DNA from: Aquimarina sp. ERC-38
GTDB taxonomy: Bacteria; Bacteroidota; Bacteroidia; Flavobacteriales; Flavobacteriaceae
Assembly: GCF_026222555.1 (NCBI RefSeq)
Contig: NZ_CP098511.1
Span: 2,647,501-2,711,500 of the forward strand
Length of the DNA: 64,000 nt
Reading direction: 5' to 3'
The notes beneath the pieces were generated by a model. The model made no database searches and was not told where the DNA came from. It saw nothing but the letters and a program-made list of their open reading frames with translations. This document shows, in pieces, positions 35,802 through 44,407 of this stretch. A program made the position numbers and the translations under genes. Numbering within the stretch: position 1 is the stretch's first letter; every line of letters starts with the position of its first letter.

Positions 35802-36479
35802 TTATAAAAAATAGGCAATGGTTGTTGCCAGAAGAATAACTAATAGTTTGGTTATATTAAATGTATGCCCTTCATTATTTTCAAATAAAATAGTAGTAGA
35901 AACATGAAGGAAAATACCAATGACCAAAGCAGTTATCTCATGATAGAAGTCTTGCAAAAAACTAATATGAATTGCCATCCAGGTACCTACAGGAGTCATT
36001 AAGGAAAAAAGTAGTAAGTACACTATAGTTTTAGGAGTACTAATCTTCGACCGTATGAGAAAGGTGCTTAAAATCATAGCAACCGGAATTTTATGAATGA
36101 CTACACCATGAAATAAATCTTCGTTATAATGTAATGGAAAACCCTCTAAAATAGCATGAATACATAAACTAATATAGATCGTTATAGGAAGGTTGGTCAC
36201 ATTTTTATTTACGTGGATATGACCGTGTTCTACCCCTTTAGATAAATACTCTAAAACTTTTTGTAGTAAGATTCCCGTCATTATCCAAACTCCGAAGTGC
36301 TTCGTAGTGCCTTCATGTGAAAATAATTCGGGTAATAAGTTAAATACGGTTATTGCAAGCAGAAATGCTCCACTAAAGGCCAGCAAAAATTTTAAATTAC
36401 TTTGTTTTTTAGGTTTTAAAATAAGAATAACTAGAAATCCAACTAAAACCGCAATAATAGATACTATATAAATCATCAT
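35802..36479 (-). CDS. ZIP family metal transporter
   Basis: 225 residues, almost entirely hydrophobic with about seven or eight membrane segments. The metal-binding signatures are CIHAILEGFPLHY (HxxxEG, transmembrane helix 4) and VVIHKIPVAMIL (HKxP, helix 5). A His-containing loop (KGVEHGHIHVNK) lies between helices 3 and 4 as in many ZIPs. Likely Zn2+ or Fe2+/Mn2+ uptake. Its ATG overlaps the stop of the upstream methyltransferase gene (TAATG). Confidence 0.88.
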   Translation of the reverse strand: MMIYIVSIIAVLVGFLVILILKPKKQSNLKFLLAFSGAFLLAITVFNLLPELFSHEGTTKHFGVWIMTGILLQKVLEYLSKGVEHGHIHVNKNVTNLPITIYISLCIHAILEGFPLHYNEDLFHGVVIHKIPVAMILSTFLIRSKISTPKTIVYLLLFSLMTPVGTWMAIHISFLQDFYHEITALVIGIFLHVSTTILFENNEGHTFNITKLLVILLATTIAYFL

Positions 36480-37219
36480 TATTTAAAAACTAAAATAAGT
36501 CTTGGAGAATGTTCTTTATGAAAAGCTTGTAATTCATAATTCCCAAAAGTATCAATCAGTTCGATATTACAATTTTTAAAATATGTTTTGAACTTTTCTA
36601 GGGTTATAATTTTCACTTTTTCCGTATAAAAGTAAGATTGATCCCCGTCGGTAAATTTAATTTCTTTAATAATGTAGTCATCCTGTATATATCTTTTTAT
36701 GTGAAATTTAATATGATCTACTACTTTTATTTCTTTCCTTACCAAATTTTTAATAACGTATTCCGTATTCATAAAATCAATCACACCCCTTCCGCCATCC
36801 GCTATGTTTTTTTTAATAGAAGCTATGGTTTGTTCGTTATCCGCTTCATTTTCAAAGTATCCGAAACTGGTAAATAGATTAAAAACAGCCTTAAAACGAT
36901 TGGGATAAGGAAAGCGCATGTCATGAACTTTAAATTGAACATTATCGCTGGCAAATTTTTGGGCATAATCAATATTTCTTTCAGATAGGTCAATACCTGT
37001 TACATTATAGCCTAAAGTACCTAAATATAAACTATGCCTTCCTCTACCGCAGGCAAGGTCCAGGACCTGATCGTCCTTAACAAGTTTTAAATAACTTGTT
37101 AAGTTGTTCATGAAATTTTGAGCTTCTTTATAGTTTCGTTCTTTATAAAGTATATGGTAATAAGGGGTGTCAAACCAGGTTTGAAACCAATCTTGTGGAT
37201 TCTTTAGCATAGGGCTCAA
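36479..37219 (-). CDS. Class I SAM-dependent methyltransferase
   Basis: 246 residues. Motif I DQVLDLACGRGRHSLYLGTLGYNVTGIDLSERNIDYA (about 52-88) and FNLFTSFGYFENEADNEQTIAS mark the family; substrate unknown. N-terminal WFQTWFDTPYYHILYKERNYKEA is typical of this flavobacterial group. Co-transcribed with the ZIP gene (1-bp overlap), and divergent from the THUMP methyltransferase gene (61-bp spacer). Confidence 0.86.
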   Translation of the reverse strand: MSPMLKNPQDWFQTWFDTPYYHILYKERNYKEAQNFMNNLTSYLKLVKDDQVLDLACGRGRHSLYLGTLGYNVTGIDLSERNIDYAQKFASDNVQFKVHDMRFPYPNRFKAVFNLFTSFGYFENEADNEQTIASIKKNIADGGRGVIDFMNTEYVIKNLVRKEIKVVDHIKFHIKRYIQDDYIIKEIKFTDGDQSYFYTEKVKIITLEKFKTYFKNCNIELIDTFGNYELQAFHKEHSPRLILVFK

Positions 37220-37280
37220 AATTAAAGTATTTTTGCTATTTCCATAAGAGAAATTAAGTAATTCCGGCTTTATATATAAA

Positions 37281-38450
37281 ATGACACAATCAAACGAACA
37301 ATTTGAAATGGTGGCTAAGACTTTCTTTGGTTTTGAAGAAATTTTAGCTAATGAATTGAGAGCTTTAGGCGCAATAAAAATTTCACAAGGTAATAGAATG
37401 GTGAAGTTTTTTGGAGATACCGGATTTATTTATAAAGCTAATCTTTGCTTACGAACTGCTTTACGTATTTTAAAACCCTTACGTAGCGGTTTTGTTAAGA
37501 ACGAAAAACAATTGTACAACCTGGTAAGTTCCATCGATTGGCAGGATTATCTGGACAGCTCAGATAGTTTTAGGGTACAGTCTACCGTTCATTCCGAAAC
37601 CTTTACTCATTCCGGTTTTGTGAATTTAAAAACAAAAGATGCCATAGCTGACCAATTTAGGGATCATACCGGAGTTCGCCCCGATGTCGAATTGGATGAT
37701 CCTGATTTAATTATTGATGTGTACATAAAACATAATACCTGCGTAATCTCTTTGGATAGTTCGGGAAATTCTTTACACCAACGAGGATATCGGGTCAAGA
37801 CAAACCTAGCACCTATCAATGAAGTTTTGGCCGCAGGATTATTATTACAAGCGGGCTGGAAGGGTCAAACTCATTTTCTAGATCCTATGTGTGGTAGTGG
37901 AACTATATTGATTGAGGCAGTAATGATTGCTTGTAATATTCCGGTTAATATTAATAGAAAAGAGTTTGCTTTTGAAAAATGGCTGGATTGGGATATGGAT
38001 TTATATGATAAAATTGAAAAGAGTTGTCTGCAAAAGGTCAGAGATTTTAACCATCAGGTAAAAGGTTATGATATAGATAGTGATACATTAGAAAAGGCAC
38101 AAACCAATATTAAAAATGCAAACCTTTCCGAGTTTATTACTTTAGAAGAAAAAGATTTTTTTACCAGTCACAAAAAGGAGGAAGCTGCTGTTTTTATAGT
38201 ATTTAACCCTCCTTATGGAGAGCGTTTAAAGATAGATGAAGAAACTTTTTATAAACAAATAGGAGATACCTTAAAGAATAAATATTTAAATAGTAACTGC
38301 TGGTTCATTACTTCTAACCTGGAAGCTATTAAATACGTAGGATTAAGACCGTCACGAAAAATTAAAATGTTTAATGCTAAACTGGAATCTCGTTTATTGA
38401 ATTATAAAATTTATGCTGGTTCTAAGAAGAAAAAGTATAATCAACATTAA
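37281..38450 (+). CDS. THUMP-domain 23S rRNA (guanine-N2) methyltransferase, RlmL-like
   Basis: 389 residues. N-terminal ferredoxin-like and THUMP region (about 5-160: FEMVAKTFFGFEEILANELRALG, DQFRDHTGVRPDVELDDPDLIIDVYI), then a Rossmann methyltransferase with FLDPMCGSGTILIEAVMIA (about 195-213) and the catalytic NPPYGERL. Equivalent to the N-terminal half of RlmL (m2G2445 of 23S rRNA); the RlmK half is absent. Confidence 0.9.
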   Translation: MTQSNEQFEMVAKTFFGFEEILANELRALGAIKISQGNRMVKFFGDTGFIYKANLCLRTALRILKPLRSGFVKNEKQLYNLVSSIDWQDYLDSSDSFRVQSTVHSETFTHSGFVNLKTKDAIADQFRDHTGVRPDVELDDPDLIIDVYIKHNTCVISLDSSGNSLHQRGYRVKTNLAPINEVLAAGLLLQAGWKGQTHFLDPMCGSGTILIEAVMIACNIPVNINRKEFAFEKWLDWDMDLYDKIEKSCLQKVRDFNHQVKGYDIDSDTLEKAQTNIKNANLSEFITLEEKDFFTSHKKEEAAVFIVFNPPYGERLKIDEETFYKQIGDTLKNKYLNSNCWFITSNLEAIKYVGLRPSRKIKMFNAKLESRLLNYKIYAGSKKKKYNQH

Positions 38451-38564
38451 AACCATCAATTCTTATCGTGTTCTTACCTATTAAAGTATAAACAGTTTTA
38501 CATATAAGTTGTAATATTCTACATTTTTAATAACTAACAACAGTTCTTTATGAGTTTTAACAAA

Positions 38565-38597
38565 GTTAAAAAACAGCTATTTTATAGCTGTTTTAAC
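38565..38597 (+). terminator. Hairpin terminator after the THUMP methyltransferase gene
   Basis: AAAACAGCTA (38570-38579) pairs with TAGCTGTTTT (38585-38594) around a 5-nt loop; T4 lies in the 3' arm. Located 115 bp after the stop. Confidence 0.55.
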
Positions 38598-38915
38598 ATA
38601 AATTCAATAGTGATTAGTCGGAATTTATGATTTTTGAAGGTTAAATTTAAGTTAAAATTTAAAACTCTTTACATTTAGATGAGGGAAATAAAAGATATTA
38701 CTCTTGGATTATAAAATAATTGAATTTCTGTAGACTGCTTATTTTATATTTACTAACAAATGTTCAAGTAAATTTAAATACGATTTATTGTGTGAATTTA
38801 AATTATCTTCTATCAAGTCTTGAAATCTTGTTAGAACACTTATCTTAATTTTTGAGCTTTACATTTCAAATGTTAATGTTTACATTTGAAATATCATAAT
38901 ACAAACTCATTTAAG
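38598..38915. other. Promoter region of the S8 protease gene
   Basis: AT-rich, no gene and no clear repeat. A stretch at 38819-38832 (TCTTGAAATCTTG) is faintly like the MITE-like family but too short to call. Confidence 0.4.
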
Positions 38916-40199
38916 ATGAAAAATTTAAAACGTATTACAGCATGTTCGCTGTTAGCAGGATTAGTATTTACATCATGCCAAGACGAAAAAGTTGAAAATG
39001 ATGTAGTTGAATCCCTTGTTTCACCAGTAGAAATAGAAGGTGAAATTATTGAAGGAAGTTATATTATCATGTTAGATAATAAAATTAAACCTACCTCTGA
39101 ACTTCTCTCAAACAAATCATTTACTTCTCGTGATGCCAAGTCAAAAGCTTCTCGGGATATTGCAGTAGAAACTGTTAAACAAATTAAGTCTACACTCTCT
39201 ATTTCGGATTTTGATCAAACTAAAGTGTCTAACTACTATACTTCTCAGTTTACAGGAGTTTCTGTAGAAGATATTTCTCAAGAAGAATTAGTAGCACTTT
39301 CAAAGAATCCGGCAGTAGCATCTATCCATTATGATCAAATCGTTCCAAATCCGATGGATGATGTAATTGTAGAGGAAGCAGAGACTAAAAGCGGATTCAG
39401 TACAAAAATGGCGCAACGCGTACCTTGTGGGATTAACCGAGCCGGTGGTTTTGTAAATAGTGCGGGTGCTAAATCATGGATTTGGATTATCGATACAGGT
39501 ATTGATTTAGATCATCCTGATCTTAATGTAATTACTGATAGGAGATACGCGCGATCTTTTGTAGGTAGTTCTCCGGATGATTGTAATGGTCACGGAACAC
39601 ATGTTGCCGGTTCTGCAGCTGCGAAGAATAATGGTTTTGGAGTAGTAGGTGTATCTGCAGGAGCTCCGGTTGTACCAGTAAGAGTATTCGGTTGTAGAGG
39701 GGGAGCAAGTTCTTCGGCTATCTTAGCAGCAATCAACCATGTAGGTGCAAACGATTTACCCGGGGATGTGGTAAATATGAGTTTAGGAGGATTTATCGGA
39801 TCAAGATGTGCTGCTACTTCTCCGTATAGATCGGCTTTAATCAGAATGGGTAATAATAATACCCGTATTGCTCTTGCTGCAGGTAACTCTTCAAGAAATG
39901 CTTCAAATGATTCTCCTGCTTGTATCAACGGAAACAATATCTTTACGGTAGCTTCTATGACTTGTAACTTCGACTTTTCAGGTTTTTCTAACTTCGGAAG
40001 ACCTACGGTAGATGTAATTGCAACCGGAAGCAGTGTGCTTAGTACTTGGCCTGGAGGAAGATACAACACAATAAGTGGTACTTCTATGGCTTCTCCTCAT
40101 GTAGCTGGTATTTTACATGCCAGAAAAGGAGCACCATTAAGTGGAGGTAACTTAAGAAATAGAGGTCAAAATTATCCTGTTGCTGTTGTAAGAAGATAG
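38916..40199 (+). CDS. Subtilisin-like (S8) serine protease, lipoprotein
   Basis: 427 residues from the ATG at 38916. An in-frame TTG at 38886 would put MKYHNTNSFK ahead of the signal peptide and is less likely. Signal peptide with lipobox LVFTSC (Cys about 22). Residues about 45-145 resemble the I9 inhibitor propeptide (GSYIIMLDNKIK, VSNYYTSQFTGVSVEDIS). Catalytic triad: Asp193 in WIWIIDTGIDLDHPDL, His226 in NGHGTHVAG, Ser390 in SGTSMASPHVAG. Many Cys in the catalytic domain suggest disulfides. No type IX sorting domain, so it stays as a lipoprotein. Terminator follows. Confidence 0.92.
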   Translation: MKNLKRITACSLLAGLVFTSCQDEKVENDVVESLVSPVEIEGEIIEGSYIIMLDNKIKPTSELLSNKSFTSRDAKSKASRDIAVETVKQIKSTLSISDFDQTKVSNYYTSQFTGVSVEDISQEELVALSKNPAVASIHYDQIVPNPMDDVIVEEAETKSGFSTKMAQRVPCGINRAGGFVNSAGAKSWIWIIDTGIDLDHPDLNVITDRRYARSFVGSSPDDCNGHGTHVAGSAAAKNNGFGVVGVSAGAPVVPVRVFGCRGGASSSAILAAINHVGANDLPGDVVNMSLGGFIGSRCAATSPYRSALIRMGNNNTRIALAAGNSSRNASNDSPACINGNNIFTVASMTCNFDFSGFSNFGRPTVDVIATGSSVLSTWPGGRYNTISGTSMASPHVAGILHARKGAPLSGGNLRNRGQNYPVAVVRR

Positions 40200-40229
40200 G
40201 TAATTAAAGTATTATTTGCCTTAAATTTT

Positions 40230-40263
40230 AAAAGAGTCATTGGTTTTCAATGGCTCTTTTTTT
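40230..40263 (+). terminator. Rho-independent terminator of the S8 protease gene
   Basis: AAAAGAGTCATTG (40230-40242) pairs with CAATGGCTCTTTT (40248-40260; one G-T pair), 5-nt loop, followed by TTT. Confidence 0.85.
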
Positions 40264-40317
40264 AGATATATTACTGAAATTAATAGATCTATGAAAAGTA
40301 TGGATTTCAAAATTTCA

Positions 40318-40620
40318 AAGTAAAATAAATAAAAGTTTAAAAGACATTGTAAATAAAGTAATCCCAAGCTTTGAACTGTTTAGAGGTTGCTATTTTATTT
40401 TTTCAAAAGTAATTTATTCTTTAATGTAATATTTATTACAATATTGATTTTTAATACTATAATAATTAGTCTTAATTCTTGTTTCTAGAAGCGATAGTGA
40501 CCTGCCCGTCCGCAGGCGCGTCTTGAATTTTTACCAGACACTAATGATTTACAATATTGATTTTAAGTATTATAATAATTAGTCCCGATTCTTGTTTCTA
40601 GAAGTGATAGCGATCTTTAA
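40318..40620 (+). repeat. MITE-like dispersed repeat, copy C, plus a second partial right-half copy in tandem
   Basis: 40318-40546 matches the family from AAATAAATAAAAG through the nested GC-rich palindrome (CCTGCCCGTCCGCAGG, 40501-40516) to the right end TTACCAGACACTAATG. It is followed at once by a second right-half copy (40551-40620, TACTTCTAGAAG-type core with GATAGCGATC and no GC-rich palindrome). The left inverted end is eroded. Confidence 0.75.
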
Positions 40621-40696
40621 TCTAAAAATATGATAAATAAGTATATAAGGACTTCAGTGAAATACCAGTGTAATTTAAGAAAGGAAAAATATCAAA

Positions 40697-41431
40697 CTAC
40701 CTTCTCTTTTTTTGTACCGGAATCAAATAACTAATAGTATATCCATAACCTACATTATATTTACTAAAATCGTTAGTTCTACCGAACCCCGGTATAAATA
40801 AATTATCAAATTCCCTGGGTCGTTCCTCATTAAATAATCTACGTAAAGTGACGCTTGCCCCCAGATATAGATTTTTAAGAGTTTCAACTTTAAGACCAAC
40901 CATAAAACCTAGCCAATTAGCACTTAAATCATCAGCTTCTATTACCGATGTAATCTCTTGATTAGGAAATATGGAGGTACCGGTAAAAATACGATAACTG
41001 TTTAATCGTTGTGAAAAAGTGGTAGCACCAAATCGTAGTCCTGCAAAAATTAGATTTTGCATACCGTACCAGTTGTTATAGGTATTATAATCCACTCCAA
41101 CCCTAAAATAAGTTCCGGAACCTTCTACATTAATGTTTTCTTCATCCCTTAATAAAGATTCATTGCCTACTTCTCCGGCAATATAAAACTTACGGTATAT
41201 CCTATAGTCTGCTACTACCTCAAATCCTTCATAATCTTCGCTATACTGAGTTCGCACGATACGGCTTAAGTCAATTCCCAAACGCAAACCATACTTTTCT
41301 CCCGGAGGAAGCGTATCTATAGGTGTTATCTTTTCTTTTTCCTCCTCTATAATGTCCTCTTCCTGTGCGTTTCCGGAAATTACAGCAAATAGTAAGCTAG
41401 AAAAGAATAAAAACGTGCGTATCTTGTTCAT
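40697..41431 (-). CDS. DUF6048 family outer-membrane-like beta-barrel protein
   Basis: 244 residues. Signal peptide ending NAQ (about residue 22); an acidic stretch EEDIIEEEKEKITP follows. The rest alternates aromatic/hydrophobic strands (YGLRLGIDLSRIV, YFRVGVDYNTY, LIFAGLRFGATTF, LYLGASVTLRRLF, YNVGYGYTISYLIP), as expected for a small barrel in the outer membrane. Third gene of the rlmD block, matching the DUF6048 proteins usually there. Function unknown. Start overlaps the DUF6452 gene's end by 35 bp. Confidence 0.75.
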   Translation of the reverse strand: MNKIRTFLFFSSLLFAVISGNAQEEDIIEEEKEKITPIDTLPPGEKYGLRLGIDLSRIVRTQYSEDYEGFEVVADYRIYRKFYIAGEVGNESLLRDEENINVEGSGTYFRVGVDYNTYNNWYGMQNLIFAGLRFGATTFSQRLNSYRIFTGTSIFPNQEITSVIEADDLSANWLGFMVGLKVETLKNLYLGASVTLRRLFNEERPREFDNLFIPGFGRTNDFSKYNVGYGYTISYLIPVQKKRR

Positions 41432-41918
41432 TTATAATATCTGTATTTTCTATGGTAATTTCTCTTATCCAGGTATTGTCATCCTCAAAACTATCTGAGC
41501 TGGGAGGGGTAAAAGTAAGACCGTTAAAAGTAGCTCTAAATCCGCAGGCACTACTTAAATACTCCTGTTCTACGGTGTATTGGAAACTTAAGGTATCCCG
41601 GTTGGGAATCGTTGCATCATCTGTAGTATCAGCATCAATAATAAATTCGTAATTAGTAATATCCGCATCCGTTCGTAAAGGTATTACGATAGAATCCACA
41701 TTTGTTGAAAAAACGATACTATCTTCAAATCCAATAGGTAAAAGAAGTAGCTCATTAGGGCTTTTAGGTTCGGTTCCGGTATTCATATCCACAAAACGTA
41801 TGATTAGATTCGGGGTAGTTAACGTATCTTCCGCACAAATATCGTCACGTTCACAACTACTGTGAATAATGGCAATTCCGTAAAAGAGTACACTTAACAA
41901 TACTAACTTTTTAACCAT
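41397..41918 (-). CDS. DUF6452 family lipoprotein
   Basis: 173 residues. Signal peptide with lipobox IIHSSC (Cys about 21), then ERDDICAEDTLTTPNLIIRFVDMNTG and FQYTVEQEYLSSACGFRATFNGL, characteristic of the flavobacterial DUF6452 protein downstream of rlmD. Starts inside the last codons of rlmD (8-bp overlap), so translationally coupled. Function unknown. Confidence 0.75.
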   Translation of the reverse strand: MVKKLVLLSVLFYGIAIIHSSCERDDICAEDTLTTPNLIIRFVDMNTGTEPKSPNELLLLPIGFEDSIVFSTNVDSIVIPLRTDADITNYEFIIDADTTDDATIPNRDTLSFQYTVEQEYLSSACGFRATFNGLTFTPPSSDSFEDDNTWIREITIENTDIINEQDTHVFILF

Positions 41919-43332
41919 CTGTTCTTAGTTTTAATAAAACAACATTTTCACAATGAAAAGTCTGAGGGAACATATCTACCGGTTGTACATTCGTTACCAT
42001 ATATATACTATCTAATAACGCTAGATCCCTAGCTTGCGTTGCACTATTACAACTCACGTATACGATTTTAGGGGCTTTGATTTTTAGTAGTTGAGCAATT
42101 ACATCTTTATGCATTCCGTCTCGGGGAGGGTCGGTAATGATGACATCCGGTGTACCATTCTCTTCAATAAAGGCATCCGTAAATATCTTTTTCATATCAC
42201 CGGCAAAAAACTTTACGTTCTCAATATTATTAATTTTAGCATTGGCATATGCATCTTCGATCGCTTCAGGTACGGATTCAATACCTACAACTTGTTTAGC
42301 TTTTTTAGCAACAAACTGAGCAATGGTGCCTGTACCGGTATATAAGTCGTATACAATTTCATTTCCGGTTAAATCCGCAAAATTCCTGGTAACCTCATAT
42401 AACACTTGAGCTTGTTCGGAATTGGTTTGATAAAATGATTTAGGACCAATTTTAAACTGTAAATCTTCCATTTTTTCTATAATATGATCTTCGCCATGAT
42501 AGCAAATTACGTCCTGGTCATAAATAGTATCGTTCCCTTTCTTGTTAATAACATATAATAGTGATGTAATTTCCGGAAAACTTTGCTTAATATAATCTAA
42601 TAGTAAATTTCTTTTAGTAATATCATCTTCATAAAACTGAATTAATACCATAATTTGACCAGTAGAAGAAGTTCTGATCATTAAAGTTCGTAAAGCTCCT
42701 TGCTGATTCTTTATATCAAAAAATGATATATTATTGGCTAAGGCAAACTCTTTTACTTTGTTTCTAATTTGATTACTCGGGTCTCTCTGCAAATAGCATA
42801 CATCTATATCCAGAATTTTATCCCACATTCCCGGCATATGAAAACCGAGCGCATTTTTATCCTGAATTCTCTTTTCACTATTAATTTCTTCTAGCGAAAG
42901 CCACCTGTTATCACTAAAAGAGAATTCCATTTTATTTCTATAAAAATAAATCTGATCAGATGGCAGGATGGGCATAAGTTCAGGTAGATCTATCTGAGCA
43001 ATACGAAGTAAGTTATTTTGAATTTCATTTTGTTTGTAAAAAAGTTGGTTCCGGTACTCCATATGTTGCCATTTACATCCGCCGCAAGTTCCGAAGTGAG
43101 GACACTTTGGAGTGGTTCGCTTATCAGATAATTTATGAAAATCTGTAGCAGTACCTTCGTAGTATGCTTTTCTCTTTCTGGTTGTTTGAATAGTAACAAT
43201 ATCTCCGGGTACGGCATTATTTACCAAAATAATTTTACCATCAGGAGCTTTACCAATACTTTTTCCTTTTGCTCCGGCATCAATAATTAAAATTTCAGAA
43301 AAAACCTGATTTCTTCTTTTTCTTCCCATCAC
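41911..43332 (-). CDS. rlmD: 23S rRNA (uracil-5-)-methyltransferase RlmD
   Basis: 473 residues. N-terminal TRAM domain (about 8-70), iron-sulfur cluster cysteines in TPKCPHFGTCGGCKW (CPHFGTCGGC) with a further Cys in DIDVCYLQ, Rossmann motif VYDLYTGTGTIAQFVAKKAKQVVGIE, and catalytic Cys in YVSCNSATQARDL, followed by MFPQTFHCENVVLLKL. Makes m5U1939 (E. coli numbering) in 23S rRNA. Head of an rlmD-DUF6452-DUF6048 unit on the minus strand. Confidence 0.94.
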   Translation of the reverse strand: MMGRKRRNQVFSEILIIDAGAKGKSIGKAPDGKIILVNNAVPGDIVTIQTTRKRKAYYEGTATDFHKLSDKRTTPKCPHFGTCGGCKWQHMEYRNQLFYKQNEIQNNLLRIAQIDLPELMPILPSDQIYFYRNKMEFSFSDNRWLSLEEINSEKRIQDKNALGFHMPGMWDKILDIDVCYLQRDPSNQIRNKVKEFALANNISFFDIKNQQGALRTLMIRTSSTGQIMVLIQFYEDDITKRNLLLDYIKQSFPEITSLLYVINKKGNDTIYDQDVICYHGEDHIIEKMEDLQFKIGPKSFYQTNSEQAQVLYEVTRNFADLTGNEIVYDLYTGTGTIAQFVAKKAKQVVGIESVPEAIEDAYANAKINNIENVKFFAGDMKKIFTDAFIEENGTPDVIITDPPRDGMHKDVIAQLLKIKAPKIVYVSCNSATQARDLALLDSIYMVTNVQPVDMFPQTFHCENVVLLKLRTDG

Positions 43333-43417
43333 GCAAAAGTATAATATAAAACTGTAATTTCTATTTTGTAAGTATGTATAGTTATTATCTTTATCAACTA
43401 AAATAAAAGGAACTACT

Positions 43418-43948
43418 ATGAACTTTAGTGATGAAGTAAAAATTCAACTTGATTTAGAAGAATGCCCTTCTTTTTATCAGAATTATATTGATAAATGTTC
43501 TGAAATAGATATCATCAAGGGTTTAATACAAGGTAAAGTAAATTTTCAGAATCTTATGGAATCCATACCTGTTTCAAAATGGACATATGCTTATGCACAG
43601 GATAAATGGACCATTGCAGAAGTGGTACAACATATAATCGATACCGAACGAATTTTTTGCTACCGTTCCTTACGTTTTGCCAGAGAAGACCAAACCCCCA
43701 TCCCCGGTTTTGAACAAGATGATTACGTAACCTATTCTTATGCGAATGAAATGACTAAAGAAGACTTAATAGAAAGTTTTACTGCCGTAAGACAAAGTAG
43801 TATTGTATTATTTAAATCTTTTACTGACAAGTCCTTATTAAATACCGGAATTGCAAATCACCATCCTATTAGTGTTCGTGCTATGGGCTATATAATATCA
43901 GGACATTTGAAACATCATGCGCAAATTATAGAAAATCGTTATATATAG
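43418..43948 (+). CDS. DinB-like metal-binding four-helix protein
   Basis: 176 residues. Helical, with the DinB His pattern: VVQHIIDTERIFCYRSL, and MGYIISGHLKHHAQIIENRY. The three histidines likely bind one divalent metal. DinB superfamily proteins often act as thiol transferases (bacillithiol etc.); the substrate is not known. Divergent from rlmD. Confidence 0.8.
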   Translation: MNFSDEVKIQLDLEECPSFYQNYIDKCSEIDIIKGLIQGKVNFQNLMESIPVSKWTYAYAQDKWTIAEVVQHIIDTERIFCYRSLRFAREDQTPIPGFEQDDYVTYSYANEMTKEDLIESFTAVRQSSIVLFKSFTDKSLLNTGIANHHPISVRAMGYIISGHLKHHAQIIENRYI

Positions 43949-44407
43949 GCGTACGTAAAGAATAACGTTGGTAAAAACGTAAATATCCGTAAGTTGTTAA
44001 CATAAAATTTTTAACATTTTGGATTGACAAACCGTAATTTTATTATATCTTAGCCATACATAAATACTGTTTTATAGAGATTAAAATACAATTGAGTGGG
44101 GGATTAAATTTTAAAAGGAAGGTTTTTATTAAGTTATTATTATGAAATAATCGAAGGTTTAGTTGTTTTCATTAAGAAATTAACTGTTTACCTATTATGT
44201 TTTCTCCTTTCAAATAAATCTTTTATTCTAAATTTTATTTTATAAATTAAATAGTATTTTTGCGGTAGAAATCCAAAAGTTGGTGCCCCCCTTTTTGAAA
44301 AATAAGTTTGAAATTCAATGTACTAGTAACATATTGATTTGAAAATTTAATGATTTAAAATTGAATGATAAAGTTTCCGGATAACGGTGACAACCAAAAA
44401 AATTACT
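43949..44407. other. Long promoter/leader region of the first giant surface protein
   Basis: No gene. Contains the promoter-like pair listed below, a second TATTTTTG element at 44255-44262, and a C6-T5 run around 44286. Confidence 0.5.
44024..44053 (+). promoter_or_regulatory. Putative promoter for the giant-protein locus
   Basis: TTG (44024-44026), 19 bp, then TATCTTAG (44046-44053), 7 of 8 matches to TAnnTTTG. Would leave a 5' leader of about 350 nt before the chosen ATG. Confidence 0.35.

Noticed and set aside
39590..40069. 159-codon minus-strand frame inside the S8 protease gene
   Set aside because: Antisense to the catalytic domain; length is explained by the biased codon use of the sense gene.
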